Notes under the pieces: generated by a model
The model's input: the letters and a program-made list of their open reading frames with translations, nothing else
Told to the model about the DNA's origin: nothing
Database searches by the model: none
Translations under genes and position numbers: made by a program
Source: Chloroflexota bacterium
Lineage (GTDB): Bacteria; Chloroflexota; Anaerolineae; Promineifilales; Promineifilaceae
Length of the DNA: 22,752 nt
Direction: 5' to 3'
NCBI GenBank assembly: GCA_963169155.1
Contig: CAUJGI010000435.1
Coordinates: forward strand, 1 to 22,752
Part shown: piece after piece, positions 1 through 6,569 of the stretch
Layout of the letters: each line of letters opens with the position of its first letter
How positions within the stretch are numbered: position 1 is the stretch's first letter

Positions 1-366
1 ATGGTTGGCGATGGCATTAACGACGCACCCGCCCTGGCACAGGCCGATGTCGGTCTGGCGATTGGCACCGGCACGGATGTGGCCATGGAAGCAGCCGACG
101 TGACGCTGATGCGCGGCGACCTGCGCAGCGTCCCCGAGGCGATTCATCTGTCGAAAGCCACCATGCGCAACATTAGGGAGAACCTGTTCTGGGCCTTTGC
201 CTACAATACGGCTTTGATCCCCATCGCCGCCGGCGTGTTGGCTCCCTTTGCATGGGCACCTGACTTCCTGCGCCAGCTCAGTCCGATTCTGGCGGCGGGG
301 GCGATGGCGTTCTCCAGTATTAGCGTGGTGAGCAATTCGCTGCGGTTGAAGCGGGTGAAGCTGTAG
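1..366 (+). CDS. copA: Cu+-translocating P-type ATPase, C-terminal part (cut by window start)
   Basis: This is the last 121 residues of a P1B-type heavy-metal ATPase; the gene begins upstream of the window, so the Met at position 1 is internal. The visible part starts in the hinge of the phosphorylation domain (GDGINDAPAL, the Mg-binding motif) and ends with the last two membrane helices. The helix with FAYNTALIP carries the 'YN' pair and the last helix reads MAFSSISVVSNSLRL. The YN plus MxxSS combination is the known signature of the Cu+-exporting subgroup, so copper efflux from the cytoplasm is the likely role. A strong terminator follows 24 bp after the stop. A MerR-type regulator lies downstream, the usual partner of such pumps. 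No metal-binding N-terminal domain can be assessed. Confidence 0.93.
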   Translation: MVGDGINDAPALAQADVGLAIGTGTDVAMEAADVTLMRGDLRSVPEAIHLSKATMRNIRENLFWAFAYNTALIPIAAGVLAPFAWAPDFLRQLSPILAAGAMAFSSISVVSNSLRLKRVKL

Positions 367-390
367 TCTTCTTCCTCCTACTTTCTGATG

Positions 391-427
391 AACGGCCGTT
401 CTCGTGTGAGAACGGCCGTTTTGTTTT
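391..427 (+). terminator. Rho-independent terminator of copA, built from two ACGGCCGT palindromes
   Basis: A 13-bp perfect stem (391-403 with 408-420, loop GTGT) is followed by TTGTTTT. Each arm contains AACGGCCGTT, itself a palindrome and the dispersed 8-mer of this genome. The T tract overlaps the 9-bp target duplication of the neighbouring insertion sequence. Confidence 0.88.
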
Positions 428-430
428 CAA
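422..430. repeat. Target-site duplication, left copy (TGTTTTCAA)
   Basis: TGTTTTCAA occurs directly outside both inverted repeats of the ISKra4-type element, here and at 2003-2011. A perfect 9-bp duplication fixes the element boundaries and implies a simple transposition event. Confidence 0.9.
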
Positions 431-453
431 GGGTGTGATTAGTTTTGGTGTAA
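431..453. repeat. Left terminal inverted repeat of ISKra4-type element
   Basis: It matches the reverse complement of 1980-2002 at 21 of 23 positions. The transposase stop codon (439-441) lies inside it, so the inverted repeat encodes the last residues of the protein. Confidence 0.9.
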
Positions 454-1776
454 GAGTGGTCCCCTGTGTGGAAAAATCCAACGGTTACTTTGCCAGGGTT
501 GTTTTTTCCGTTTTGCCAATCGTTCAGCTAAGGCAGTTAGACGTTGACAATCTGCTTCCGAGAAGCCCACAGGCGGGGATACCCTTGCTGGCTTCGGCTT
601 CCATCCCACTCGTTTGGGGTATTTGTCCAGGCACACACGCGCCTGAATCTCCTGCCAACTCGTTTGCCACCGCTGGTTGCACAAGGCCATACGCAGCGCC
701 AGCATTGGATTGAGGTTGGCCTCGGCCCAGCGCATCCCTGCCTGTTTCATCCGTTTCTGCATCACCACTTTATGCCCACTTTCTACAATCCCGGACCCAA
801 TAGGAATCTTCCGGCGACGAAAATGAGGATAGTCAATCATCGGCAACCGTTTTTCCAGATAGCGAATGGCCAGTTCAATACTCTCTGCCTCGGGATGGTC
901 TGGATACTGCCGTTGTAATAGCCGCAACTCTGCCAGGGTGCGCTGGGGTGGTTGGTGTCCTAATTGTCGGGACATACGCGCATACCATTGGCTGAAAGCG
1001 GTTGTGTCTGCGCCATGAATCGCCCGGCCTACGGTGGCGACATACGCCTGGGCATGAGCAAAGTCAATCACGCGAATAGCCCGCGGACAGTGATAATCAA
1101 TCAATGACTGAATCCAGGGCGCACCATCTTGGATGGCCACGACGGTACGGGCATGCTCACCACCTCGCTGGTCCCATTCCACTAGCGCTGTCCGACTGAA
1201 TGCCTCCGCTGTGGCTACCCGAGAAAAATAGCTGATCTGTTCCGTTTGCGTTACCACTTTCTTCTGCCTGGCATCCCAACGGGAATGAAATTCGCCGAAG
1301 GCAACCGTCTTCACTTCGCGCCACTCCCCACTGGTCAACTGCACCATCGCTCCATCGGTGCACATCACTATCTGTTCGGGCTGTGCTGTGCCCTCCATGC
1401 CTTCTGCTTCTAGCTGCGCTACTTTTTCCTCAATTAGTATGTTGGCTATTTGCCCATGCCGCAGCGTCACCTGCCGTGTCCCGCTTTCACTTACCCTGAC
1501 TTTCCACAGCAGCGCCAATTCTTCTTGCGCTTCACCATAGCTCATCCGACTGCCCAGGCGTGTGATGGCCTCTTGTACCTGCGGCGTGTATTGTCCAGGC
1601 AGCAAACCTAGCACTTCATCCAGGGGGAAAAAGCGTTGTCCCACAGGAGAGACAACGCCATTGCTGTCGGTTAAGTTGGATGGTTTGTCCCTCTTTGCCT
1701 TTGAGCTTCCGCTTGCGCTGTCCATTTTTGACCATTTTCTGGCCACACTGCGGACAGTCTGGCACTTTTTGTTCAC
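439..1776 (-). CDS. ISKra4-family transposase, catalytic part (second reading frame)
   Basis: This frame encodes the DDE catalytic domain. The motif IPIGSGIVESGHKVVMQ, containing the catalytic Glu, is characteristic of the ISKra4 family; candidate Asp residues lie in VMCTDGAMVQ and VAIQDGAPW. The true protein probably does not begin at the Met at 1776. Homologous sequence only starts at FFPLDEVLGLLPGQ (about residue 49), right where the upstream frame ends, so this is the 3' half of one transposase of about 500 residues reached by a +1 shift. The stop lies inside the left inverted repeat. The first about 48 residues of this frame look like an out-of-frame reading of the zinc-ribbon region. 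Confidence 0.85.
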   Translation of the reverse strand: MNKKCQTVRSVARKWSKMDSASGSSKAKRDKPSNLTDSNGVVSPVGQRFFPLDEVLGLLPGQYTPQVQEAITRLGSRMSYGEAQEELALLWKVRVSESGTRQVTLRHGQIANILIEEKVAQLEAEGMEGTAQPEQIVMCTDGAMVQLTSGEWREVKTVAFGEFHSRWDARQKKVVTQTEQISYFSRVATAEAFSRTALVEWDQRGGEHARTVVAIQDGAPWIQSLIDYHCPRAIRVIDFAHAQAYVATVGRAIHGADTTAFSQWYARMSRQLGHQPPQRTLAELRLLQRQYPDHPEAESIELAIRYLEKRLPMIDYPHFRRRKIPIGSGIVESGHKVVMQKRMKQAGMRWAEANLNPMLALRMALCNQRWQTSWQEIQARVCLDKYPKRVGWKPKPARVSPPVGFSEADCQRLTALAERLAKRKKQPWQSNRWIFPHRGPLLHQN

Positions 1777-1951
1777 CTATCGTTTCGTGAGCCAGTTTTT
1801 CTACTAATTGTTTACGCACTATAGCCAGTTCCGCCTCGACCGCCGCCTCGATCTCGGTCAGGGTCGCTTTAGGATTGGCTTGATGCCATTGGCTCAGCTT
1901 GTGGGCTAATTCATTAGGCAGATCTTGTTGGGGGTCGGTTTTTTCGCTCAT
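1616..1951 (-). CDS. ISKra4-family transposase, N-terminal part (first reading frame)
   Basis: The start is ATG at 1951 (MSEKTDPQQDL), preceded by GGGGG; an earlier Met of the open frame lies outside the element. The 111 residues contain a helical segment and a zinc ribbon (CPQCGQ ... CLSCGT), as in the N-terminal region of ISKra4 transposases. The frame ends at TGA (1616-1618) immediately after CTT TTT CCC CCT GGA. Moving +1 on the CCC-C run gives FFPLDEVLG of the catalytic frame. This could be a programmed +1 frameshift, transcript slippage on the T5/C5 runs, a mutation or a sequence error. The C-run next to a close stop is what a programmed site would look like, but that is inference. Confidence 0.75.
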   Translation of the reverse strand: MSEKTDPQQDLPNELAHKLSQWHQANPKATLTEIEAAVEAELAIVRKQLVEKLAHETIGEQKVPDCPQCGQKMVKNGQRKRKLKGKEGQTIQLNRQQWRCLSCGTTLFPPG

Positions 1952-1979
1952 GCCCCCTATTTTCCTCGTCCCCTTCTTT

Positions 1980-2002
1980 TTACACCAAAAGTAATCCCAC
2001 CC
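1980..2002. repeat. Right terminal inverted repeat of ISKra4-type element
   Basis: Partner of 431-453, with two mismatches. It lies about 30 bp upstream of the transposase start codon at 1951. Confidence 0.9.
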
Positions 2003-2011
2003 TGTTTTCAA
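2003..2011. repeat. Target-site duplication, right copy (TGTTTTCAA)
   Basis: Perfect repeat of 422-430. See the left copy. Confidence 0.9.
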
Positions 2012-2018
2012 CCAGCCC

Positions 2019-2049
2019 TTGACCTTCCAGTAACTGTAGAGTGTATCAT
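2019..2049 (+). promoter_or_regulatory. MerR-type promoter/operator of the regulator gene
   Basis: The -35 box is TTGACC (2019-2024) and the -10 box TATCAT (2044-2049), separated by 19 bp, the over-long spacer typical of MerR-family promoters. The spacer holds a dyad ACCTTCCAGT-a-ACTGTAGAGT (2022-2042; 7 of 10 pairs match), close to the known copper/mercury-type MerR operators with ACCTTCC half-sites. The ATG at 2070 lies 20 bp downstream. The IS target duplication ends only 7 bp before the -35 box. Confidence 0.75.
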
Positions 2050-2069
2050 ATGCTCTACGAAGTATAGCC

Positions 2070-2550
2070 ATGCAAATTAGAGAGCTTTCCCAACGGACGG
2101 GCTTGCCCGCCAAGACCATTCGCTATTACGAAGAAATTGGCCTGCTGCCGCCACCAAAGCGCCTTGATAATAGCTACCGCGATTACAGCGAGGCGGACGT
2201 GGCCCGCACCAGACTGGTGGCCGGGGCGCGACGGCTGGATCTGTCGCTATACTCGCAAAGGGCACAATCTGTCATTTTACCAGAGGTGACGCAGTTAGAA
2301 AGTGCCCGCCGCGAGTATAGATGACGTTCAAGAGATTTTGGCGCTGCGCGACCGACGGGAAGCGCCCTGCCGGGTACTGCTGGATTTGCTGGCGGAGAAG
2401 GCGGATGAAATCAGTCAGCGCATTGCTGAATTGCAGCGTTTGGAAACCGAACTGCGCGCGCTGCACCGCCTGGGGCAGACCTTCCCCACGGATGATGTGG
2501 ATGGCAAGCATTGCGTCTGCCATCTGGTCAGTGAACGCGCCGCCGATTAA
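2070..2550 (+). pseudogene. MerR-family heavy-metal-responsive regulator, interrupted by a 68-bp MITE
   Basis: The first 60 residues are an intact MerR DNA-binding domain (MQIRELSQRTGLPAKTIRYY, then EEIGLLPPPKR). The frame is then destroyed by an insertion at 2250-2319. Removing the MITE and one TA copy joins codon 2247-2249 to codon 2320 in frame and restores LDLSL-DDVQEILALRDRREAPC and the rest, giving 136 residues. The restored C-terminal half has the dimer helix and a Cys-rich end (one Cys before the dimer helix, then HCVCH near the C-terminus), as in metal-sensing members of the ZntR/CadR/CueR type. As it stands, the protein would end after 84 residues and lack the sensor. The neighbouring Cu+ ATPase suggests a copper or related metal signal. 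Confidence 0.88.
2250..2317. mobile_element. 68-bp MITE with TA target duplication, inside the merR gene
   Basis: Terminal inverted repeats start TACTCGC and end GCGAGTA, with 13 of 16 terminal bases matching. The element is flanked by TA at 2248-2249 and 2318-2319. TA duplication is the habit of IS630/Tc1-mariner transposases, so a non-autonomous derivative of such an IS is likely. It has no coding capacity. Exact excision restores the host reading frame, which proves the boundaries well. Confidence 0.8.
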
Positions 2551-2568
2551 ACAGACACGGAGTCATTG

Positions 2569-2787
2569 ATGGAAAACGAAATCATTACCCGCACCCATCT
2601 GACCTGCCCGCAATGTGACTTCGTTGTTGAGCTGGACATTCCCCTGGATTACTGACTGGCGTTTCACACGTGTACCCGTTGTGGTACCCGATTACGGCCG
2701 TTGCCTGGCGACTGCTGTGTTTTCTGTTCCTATGGGGATCATCCCTGCATCAGTAAACAATGCGAGGAACATGTACCAAATGAATGA
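2569..2787 (+). CDS. GDCCVxC-type small Cys-rich protein with in-frame UGA (candidate selenoprotein)
   Basis: ATG at 2569 follows GGAGT with proper spacing. Reading through TGA at 2653-2655 gives 72 residues: a first CPQC pair (residues 13-16), the UGA at residue 29, a CTRC pair (35-38), then GDCCVFCSYGDHPC and a final Cys. The GDCCVxC core defines a known small protein family that includes selenoprotein members, often beside mercury or copper genes. In family members as I recall them, a Cys stands six residues before the second Cys pair, exactly where the UGA falls. A hairpin fitting a bacterial SECIS follows (2672-2687). Without Sec insertion the product would stop at 28 residues. It lies 18 bp after merR and overlaps the next start, so co-transcription is likely. 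Function is unproven; metal binding is inferred. Confidence 0.8.
2672..2687 (+). promoter_or_regulatory. Candidate bacterial SECIS hairpin for the UGA at 2653
   Basis: Stem GTACC/GGTAC (2672-2676, 2683-2687) closes the loop CGTTGT. A G is the second loop base, and it lies 23 nt after the UGA, inside the known 16-37 nt window for bacterial SECIS elements. The stem is short, so the evidence is moderate. Confidence 0.5.
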
Positions 2788-3014
2788 TTTCACGTACGTG
2801 AAGCGGTTTATTTGGCTGGCAACGGGCGTTCTGCTACTCTCTCTTTGGCTATAATGGCTACATCGTTTACCCCCGCTTTGATTTGGGTCCAGTCACAGCC
2901 AGTGGCTTGCTACCCCTGGCGATGATGGCCGGAGTAGCCTCCCTCTTTTCCCACATTGGCCGAGATTCTTGTACAATAGAGTTACCCAACTGCGGGGATA
3001 ACTATCAGGAGTGA
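2780..3014 (+). pseudogene. Decayed small membrane protein
   Basis: ATG at 2780 overlaps the stop of the preceding gene. The first frame gives a membrane helix (VKRFIWLATGVLLLSLW) and stops at 2852-2854. Dropping one T of the run near 2841 continues in the next frame with GYNGYIVYPRFDLGPV and a second helix (GLLPLAMMAGVASLFS), ending at 3012-3014. The helix-turn pattern reminds me of CcdA-like membrane proteins in which 'SLFS' is followed by a Pro-Cys motif, but here the sequence after it is unrelated, so the protein seems truncated as well as frameshifted. The identification is weak. A single-base assembly error would explain the first break. Confidence 0.4.
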
Positions 3015-3017
3015 ACG

Positions 3018-3758
3018 ATGATGACAGACCTTCAACAGGATAATTTTTTCAAGAAGCATGGACAACTCATCAGAGGAGCATTACTCATAGGGGGCATCCT
3101 TTTACTTTTGGGCTGGTGGCTGCAGGCTTGGGGGGTTAATCGCACCTTGATGTTTGTGAATCTTAATTTTATGCACATCCTGGCACATATTTTTATCTAC
3201 ATCTTGCTGGGAAGCCTGGTGCTGTTGATTGCACCTTACCTACTTTCTCGACCAATGATTTATATTGCTACCACTATACCGCTTCTCTTTCTGCCCAGGC
3301 TATTGCAGCTCTTTACGACAGATGTCCCTCCGTGGCAAATTTTTGGTGTGGTAAGTTTACTCATTGATTTACTGGGGGTTGTGTTTGCCTTCATCATATT
3401 TCAACGATTGATGTTTAAATTAGTGGTACCTTTGTTTGAATCGGTTAGCGAAATGACTGATTTAGCCATGTTCCAGTATAAGGCGAAGTCATTTGAACTG
3501 CATCACCCTGAGGTAACTTCGCTTTTTGCCCACGAGATCACCAATGTATCTGACATTATGGAGACGCTAGCCCTACTGGCCACAGGTGTTGGCTTGCAGA
3601 GCATCTCCCAAGTGAAAGGATTTGAGAAGGATGCCGTTCTTGAATGGCTCAAAACAGCAAATGAGTACCGCTTAATCATAGAAACCTATTTGACCTCCAA
3701 GTACAAACTGTCGCGACAACAACTGGAAAGGATGTGGTCTCTTCTGGAACCGCAGTGA
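3018..3758 (+). CDS. Uncharacterised membrane protein, 246 aa
   Basis: ATG at 3018 has AGGAG 6 bp upstream, overlapping the stop of the preceding broken ORF. I do not recognise the family. The N-terminal half has about four hydrophobic segments (about residues 20-38, 52-76, 80-96 and 107-130); the C-terminal half (after about 135) is soluble and helical, with no Cys or His cluster. Base composition is visibly AT-richer than the neighbours and no ACGGCCGT copy occurs in it, which may point to separate acquisition. It converges with the C39/TPR gene, with only 6 bp between the stops and no clear terminator. No function is proposed. Confidence 0.75.
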   Translation: MMTDLQQDNFFKKHGQLIRGALLIGGILLLLGWWLQAWGVNRTLMFVNLNFMHILAHIFIYILLGSLVLLIAPYLLSRPMIYIATTIPLLFLPRLLQLFTTDVPPWQIFGVVSLLIDLLGVVFAFIIFQRLMFKLVVPLFESVSEMTDLAMFQYKAKSFELHHPEVTSLFAHEITNVSDIMETLALLATGVGLQSISQVKGFEKDAVLEWLKTANEYRLIIETYLTSKYKLSRQQLERMWSLLEPQ

Positions 3759-3764
3759 AATTTT

Positions 3765-5117
3765 TTAAGGCGATGAGACGATGGCATCCAAAGCCCACTG
3801 CGCGGGATAGAAGTTTTCATTGAGCCGCAAGGCTTGTTCATAGGCGGCCACAGCGCCAGGCCCATCCCCTAAAAACGCCAGGGCATGCCCCCTGTAAAGG
3901 TAGGTTTCCTCCACATTTCGCCCCCCTTGTGTTTCCAACACGGTATCGGCCAAATCAATCATTTCCTGGAAACGGCCGACTTTCATATACGCAATATACG
4001 GCCGAAACTGATACCAGACAATGCGCGGGGGCACCCCAACCAGACGTGCCTGATCAAACGCAGCAGCACCATTTTCATAAAAAGCAGCGTCGCCTGTCAG
4101 CTCGCCCAGGCGCGTGAGGCTGGTGCCCAGATTGAACCAGGCAAAGCCGTTTTGTGGATCGGCATCAATCTCAGCCTGCGACCGCTCTGCCGCCCGCCGC
4201 CACATCGTGCCTGGCTCCAGCATTTCCTCACCCAAAAGGTCTTGTACCAGCGCTTCTTTTTCTGGTGGGAAAACCACAAAGAACGTGTAGTTGAACTGCT
4301 GCCAGTAGAAGTTCACAGTTTCGTATGAATCCACCCGCCCGCTGCCATCCCAGGGACCAAGGTTGGTGTCTAAACTCAGGAATTCCTGCTTGTCGTCATC
4401 ATAAGCAAACATGGTGAGGTAATGCCCCAACCAGCCCTCTGTGGGCAGTTCATATCCTTTTTCAATGACGATGGGCAAACCATTGGCTAAAAAGCGTTTG
4501 ATCAGCTCTAAATCGCCCCCGCTGCCGACGAAGGCGCGCAAATTGGTTTGCTCGTTAACGTAATCAACCATTTGCCAGGGACTGACGTTGCGGTCTTCCC
4601 GATTGGGTTTTAGGAATCCAGCCGCTTCAGCTTGGGTGGTGTTGTTACCGTAGAAGTTAAGATTGATGGTGAGATTGGCCGGGCCGCAGTTGTTAAATCC
4701 CTGGGGCATAGTCTCTAAACCATCAATGCGCGCCTGGCGGGGTAAGGGGATTGCTGTTGGCAACGGGGTTGGGCTGGGTGTGTTGGTTGGTTGTATGGTC
4801 GGGCGCGGCGTGACGGCCGTTTCTGCAGCCTCGGTTGGCACGGCCGTTGGCGCTGATGTTGCCGTCTCAGTGGGAAGGGCAACCGTTGGAATAACAATTT
4901 GGGATCGCGCCACAACACTTGCCGGAGTCGGTAACGCTATCGGCAAAGGAGTCACGCCAATATCCAGCAGGGTTTCCCCTAGCGGCAACCGCGCCAGACG
5001 TACCCGAAATTCACCAGGTAGGGCCCTTACAAGCGGGGGCGCGATGAGCAAAAAGAGAATTGCCGCAATTTGTAGCAGAGCGACAGCCATAATAATATGT
5101 TTCGTTTGTTTACTCAT
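3765..5117 (-). CDS. Membrane-anchored C39-like cysteine peptidase with TPR repeats
   Basis: 450 residues; ATG at 5117 with GGAGA 6 bp upstream. Order: signal anchor (about 8-30), Pro/Thr-rich stalk (about 57-128, PTNTPSPTPLPTAIPLP), a C39_2-type papain-fold domain (about 138-285), then TPR units (about 320-445). The catalytic set is visible: Cys144 in NNCGPAN, His232 in WLGHYLTMF and Asp250 in LSLDTN. The protein is therefore probably extracytoplasmic and may cleave or bind peptides presented by the TPR part; the substrate is unknown. A second, decayed copy lies upstream (6570-7883), now separated by an IS. Its own promoter would have to lie in the short stretch 5118-5184 or in the IS. Confidence 0.85.
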   Translation of the reverse strand: MSKQTKHIIMAVALLQIAAILFLLIAPPLVRALPGEFRVRLARLPLGETLLDIGVTPLPIALPTPASVVARSQIVIPTVALPTETATSAPTAVPTEAAETAVTPRPTIQPTNTPSPTPLPTAIPLPRQARIDGLETMPQGFNNCGPANLTINLNFYGNNTTQAEAAGFLKPNREDRNVSPWQMVDYVNEQTNLRAFVGSGGDLELIKRFLANGLPIVIEKGYELPTEGWLGHYLTMFAYDDDKQEFLSLDTNLGPWDGSGRVDSYETVNFYWQQFNYTFFVVFPPEKEALVQDLLGEEMLEPGTMWRRAAERSQAEIDADPQNGFAWFNLGTSLTRLGELTGDAAFYENGAAAFDQARLVGVPPRIVWYQFRPYIAYMKVGRFQEMIDLADTVLETQGGRNVEETYLYRGHALAFLGDGPGAVAAYEQALRLNENFYPAQWALDAIVSSP

Positions 5118-5137
5118 AATTTCTCCAAAATGCAGGC

Positions 5138-5170
5138 AGCAAACATCATCACGCTATCGTGCGGTTTGCT
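5138..5170. other. Nested inverted repeat in the leader of the C39/TPR gene
   Basis: AGCAAAC (5138-5144) pairs with GTTTGCT (5164-5170), and CACG/CGTG (5050s series at 5150-5153 and 5158-5161) pairs inside. It lies 20-50 bp upstream of the start codon at 5117. It has no T tract, so an mRNA leader structure or protein site is possible. The role is unknown. Confidence 0.35.
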
Positions 5171-5184
5171 CCGTGCTGTCATTA

Positions 5185-5206
5185 CTAGTTCTGACGGATT
5201 TTGTGG
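5185..5206. repeat. Left terminal inverted repeat of the second IS
   Basis: Partner of 6542-6563. It contains the transposase stop codon. Confidence 0.85.
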
Positions 5207-6480
5207 TCAATGATATTCACTCTGGAAAGAGAAGTGGCAACAAGCAAATTGTGTAACCAATTCTCATGATAAATCGAACGGTTTAAACGATGTGCCGGAG
5301 AAATGAACTCCTTGCAGATTTTGGCTCGGGGACAGTAGGGCCAGAAATTGTGCAGCAAGGCCCAGGCTCGCACTTGCTTCTCGGCGGCAGCCAGGTGTCC
5401 ATGAAAAAAGCGGCAACTGAACAACCAGCGCGCCATCGGTTCCATGTGCCGGTCCAACATCGTGCTGGTGCGGTAGGCATCAGGATAGTCGAAGGCGACG
5501 ATGAAACGGTCAGCCCGAGCACACAGTTTTTCAATCGCCGCCAAGGCCGTGCCCGTTACCGCATGTTGAGCCCAGCGACCAAACGCCTGTACCCGCTCCT
5601 GAAAAATGGGTTTGTCCGCTGCATGATAAATATCCCATACCTGCTGTTGGATCTCGGGCCACACGGTCTGCCACTTTTTCTGACAGCGCATCCGAATGTT
5701 GATAAAGGCATGGAGGAAGCATTCAATGATAACAATGGCCGGGAAGAGAGCGCGCCACGCATTTTGCGTCGCGGTCCAGCCATCGGTGTTGACCGTGGTC
5801 GGCGCGTAGTCGGTTTGTCGCCGCTTGGCTTCTTGGGCAAAGGTGCCGTAAGCCGCCGTCAGATGCGGCGTGTCGGCCGCCGACGAAAGGGTTGCCCCCA
5901 GCACACAGTCGTCGCCAACGGTAGTGGCAATATAGACCCGTTCCCCATGATAGTGTGCATGTTTCTCGTCGGCCAACAGATGTTGAGGCATCGCTTCAGC
6001 CGCTTTGACTGTCGTGGTGACGATATCGTAACGCCCCAACTGCGTCGTCAAACGATACCAATATTGGTCATTACGACCGAAGACGTAGGTCAAACCCCAA
6101 AACGGGACACCGAACCGACGCAGAAACAACGCTTTTTCCACCTCATCGGTTGCCCCACTCAGATAAGGCAGCAGTCCACTGGGGGCAATGGTGTAAACTT
6201 CTTGTCTGCTGCTAGTTGGGTCAGCTTCCTGCATTTTGATGCGGCGCAACTTTACGTCTGGCATTTTGACCGACTGTCGTTGGTCGTGCAGATAGTAGCC
6301 TTGTGCGGCTTCCGGTGGAAACAACTCGGGATAAAGGTTTATCATCTCATCGATAACCTGGCGAAAGGCGTTGGCATCATTTACCAGAGACAGATAGGTC
6401 TCCTTGGCCAAAGGGATAGTGATTCTTTTGTTGATTTTTGTCTTTCGGTAGATTTCTTTGCTACACTTTCGTTGAGGCAT
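5185..6480 (-). CDS. DDE-type transposase, IS256/MULE-like features
   Basis: 431 residues. Candidate acidic residues lie in LLADEKHAHYHGERV (first Asp), TTVNTDGWTATQNAW (second Asp) and MLDRHMEPMARWL (Glu). After the second Asp comes IIECFLHAFINIR, a CxxH motif in the position seen in the IS256/MULE group of DDE transposases. I cannot assign a named family. The last codons and the TAG stop lie in the left inverted repeat, so the stop may be supplied by the CTAG end. The ATG at 6480 is the first in the frame. A 443-residue open frame on the opposite strand is its shadow. The frame is intact, so the element may be active. Confidence 0.8.
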   Translation of the reverse strand: MPQRKCSKEIYRKTKINKRITIPLAKETYLSLVNDANAFRQVIDEMINLYPELFPPEAAQGYYLHDQRQSVKMPDVKLRRIKMQEADPTSSRQEVYTIAPSGLLPYLSGATDEVEKALFLRRFGVPFWGLTYVFGRNDQYWYRLTTQLGRYDIVTTTVKAAEAMPQHLLADEKHAHYHGERVYIATTVGDDCVLGATLSSAADTPHLTAAYGTFAQEAKRRQTDYAPTTVNTDGWTATQNAWRALFPAIVIIECFLHAFINIRMRCQKKWQTVWPEIQQQVWDIYHAADKPIFQERVQAFGRWAQHAVTGTALAAIEKLCARADRFIVAFDYPDAYRTSTMLDRHMEPMARWLFSCRFFHGHLAAAEKQVRAWALLHNFWPYCPRAKICKEFISPAHRLNRSIYHENWLHNLLVATSLSRVNIIDHKIRQN

Positions 6481-6541
6481 GATTTTGAGACTTTGGGTTT
6501 GGACGCCTTTTTAGTCTCTATCATGCCTCTGTTTTTTCTTT

Positions 6542-6563
6542 CCACAAAATCCGTTAGAACTAG
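6542..6563. repeat. Right terminal inverted repeat of the second IS
   Basis: It matches the reverse complement of 5185-5206 with one mismatch; the core ACGGATTTTGTGG is perfect apart from its context. Confidence 0.85.
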
Positions 6564-6569
6564 AATTAT

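Larger units (their letters stand above)
431..2002 (-). mobile_element. ISKra4-family insertion sequence, complete, 1572 bp
   Basis: The boundaries are defined by 23-bp terminal inverted repeats (431-453 and 1980-2002, 21 of 23 matching, both starting GGGTG) and by the flanking 9-bp direct repeat TGTTTTCAA (422-430, 2003-2011). It carries one transposase in two overlapping frames on the minus strand. It sits in the T tract of the copA terminator and ends 16 bp before the -35 box of the merR promoter, so it separates copA from its likely regulator without destroying either. The palindrome ACGGCCGT, frequent around it, is absent inside, which fits recent acquisition. Confidence 0.92.
5185..6563 (-). 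mobile_element. Insertion sequence, about 1.38 kb, family not assigned
   Basis: Terminal inverted repeats 5185-5206 and 6542-6563 match at 21 of 22 positions. Both ends carry CTAG at the outer edge; this may be a 4-bp target duplication (then the element proper is 5189-6559) or part of the repeat, with TA duplication as another reading. It holds one transposase gene. It lies 6 bp beyond the stop of the decayed C39/TPR copy and about 70 bp upstream of the intact copy, so it split a tandem gene pair. No ACGGCCGT palindrome occurs inside. Confidence 0.85.

Noticed and set aside
4663..5256. 197-residue plus-strand frame (Gly/Val-rich)
   Set aside because: It is the complement of the Pro/Thr-rich stalk of the C39/TPR gene, a typical low-complexity shadow.
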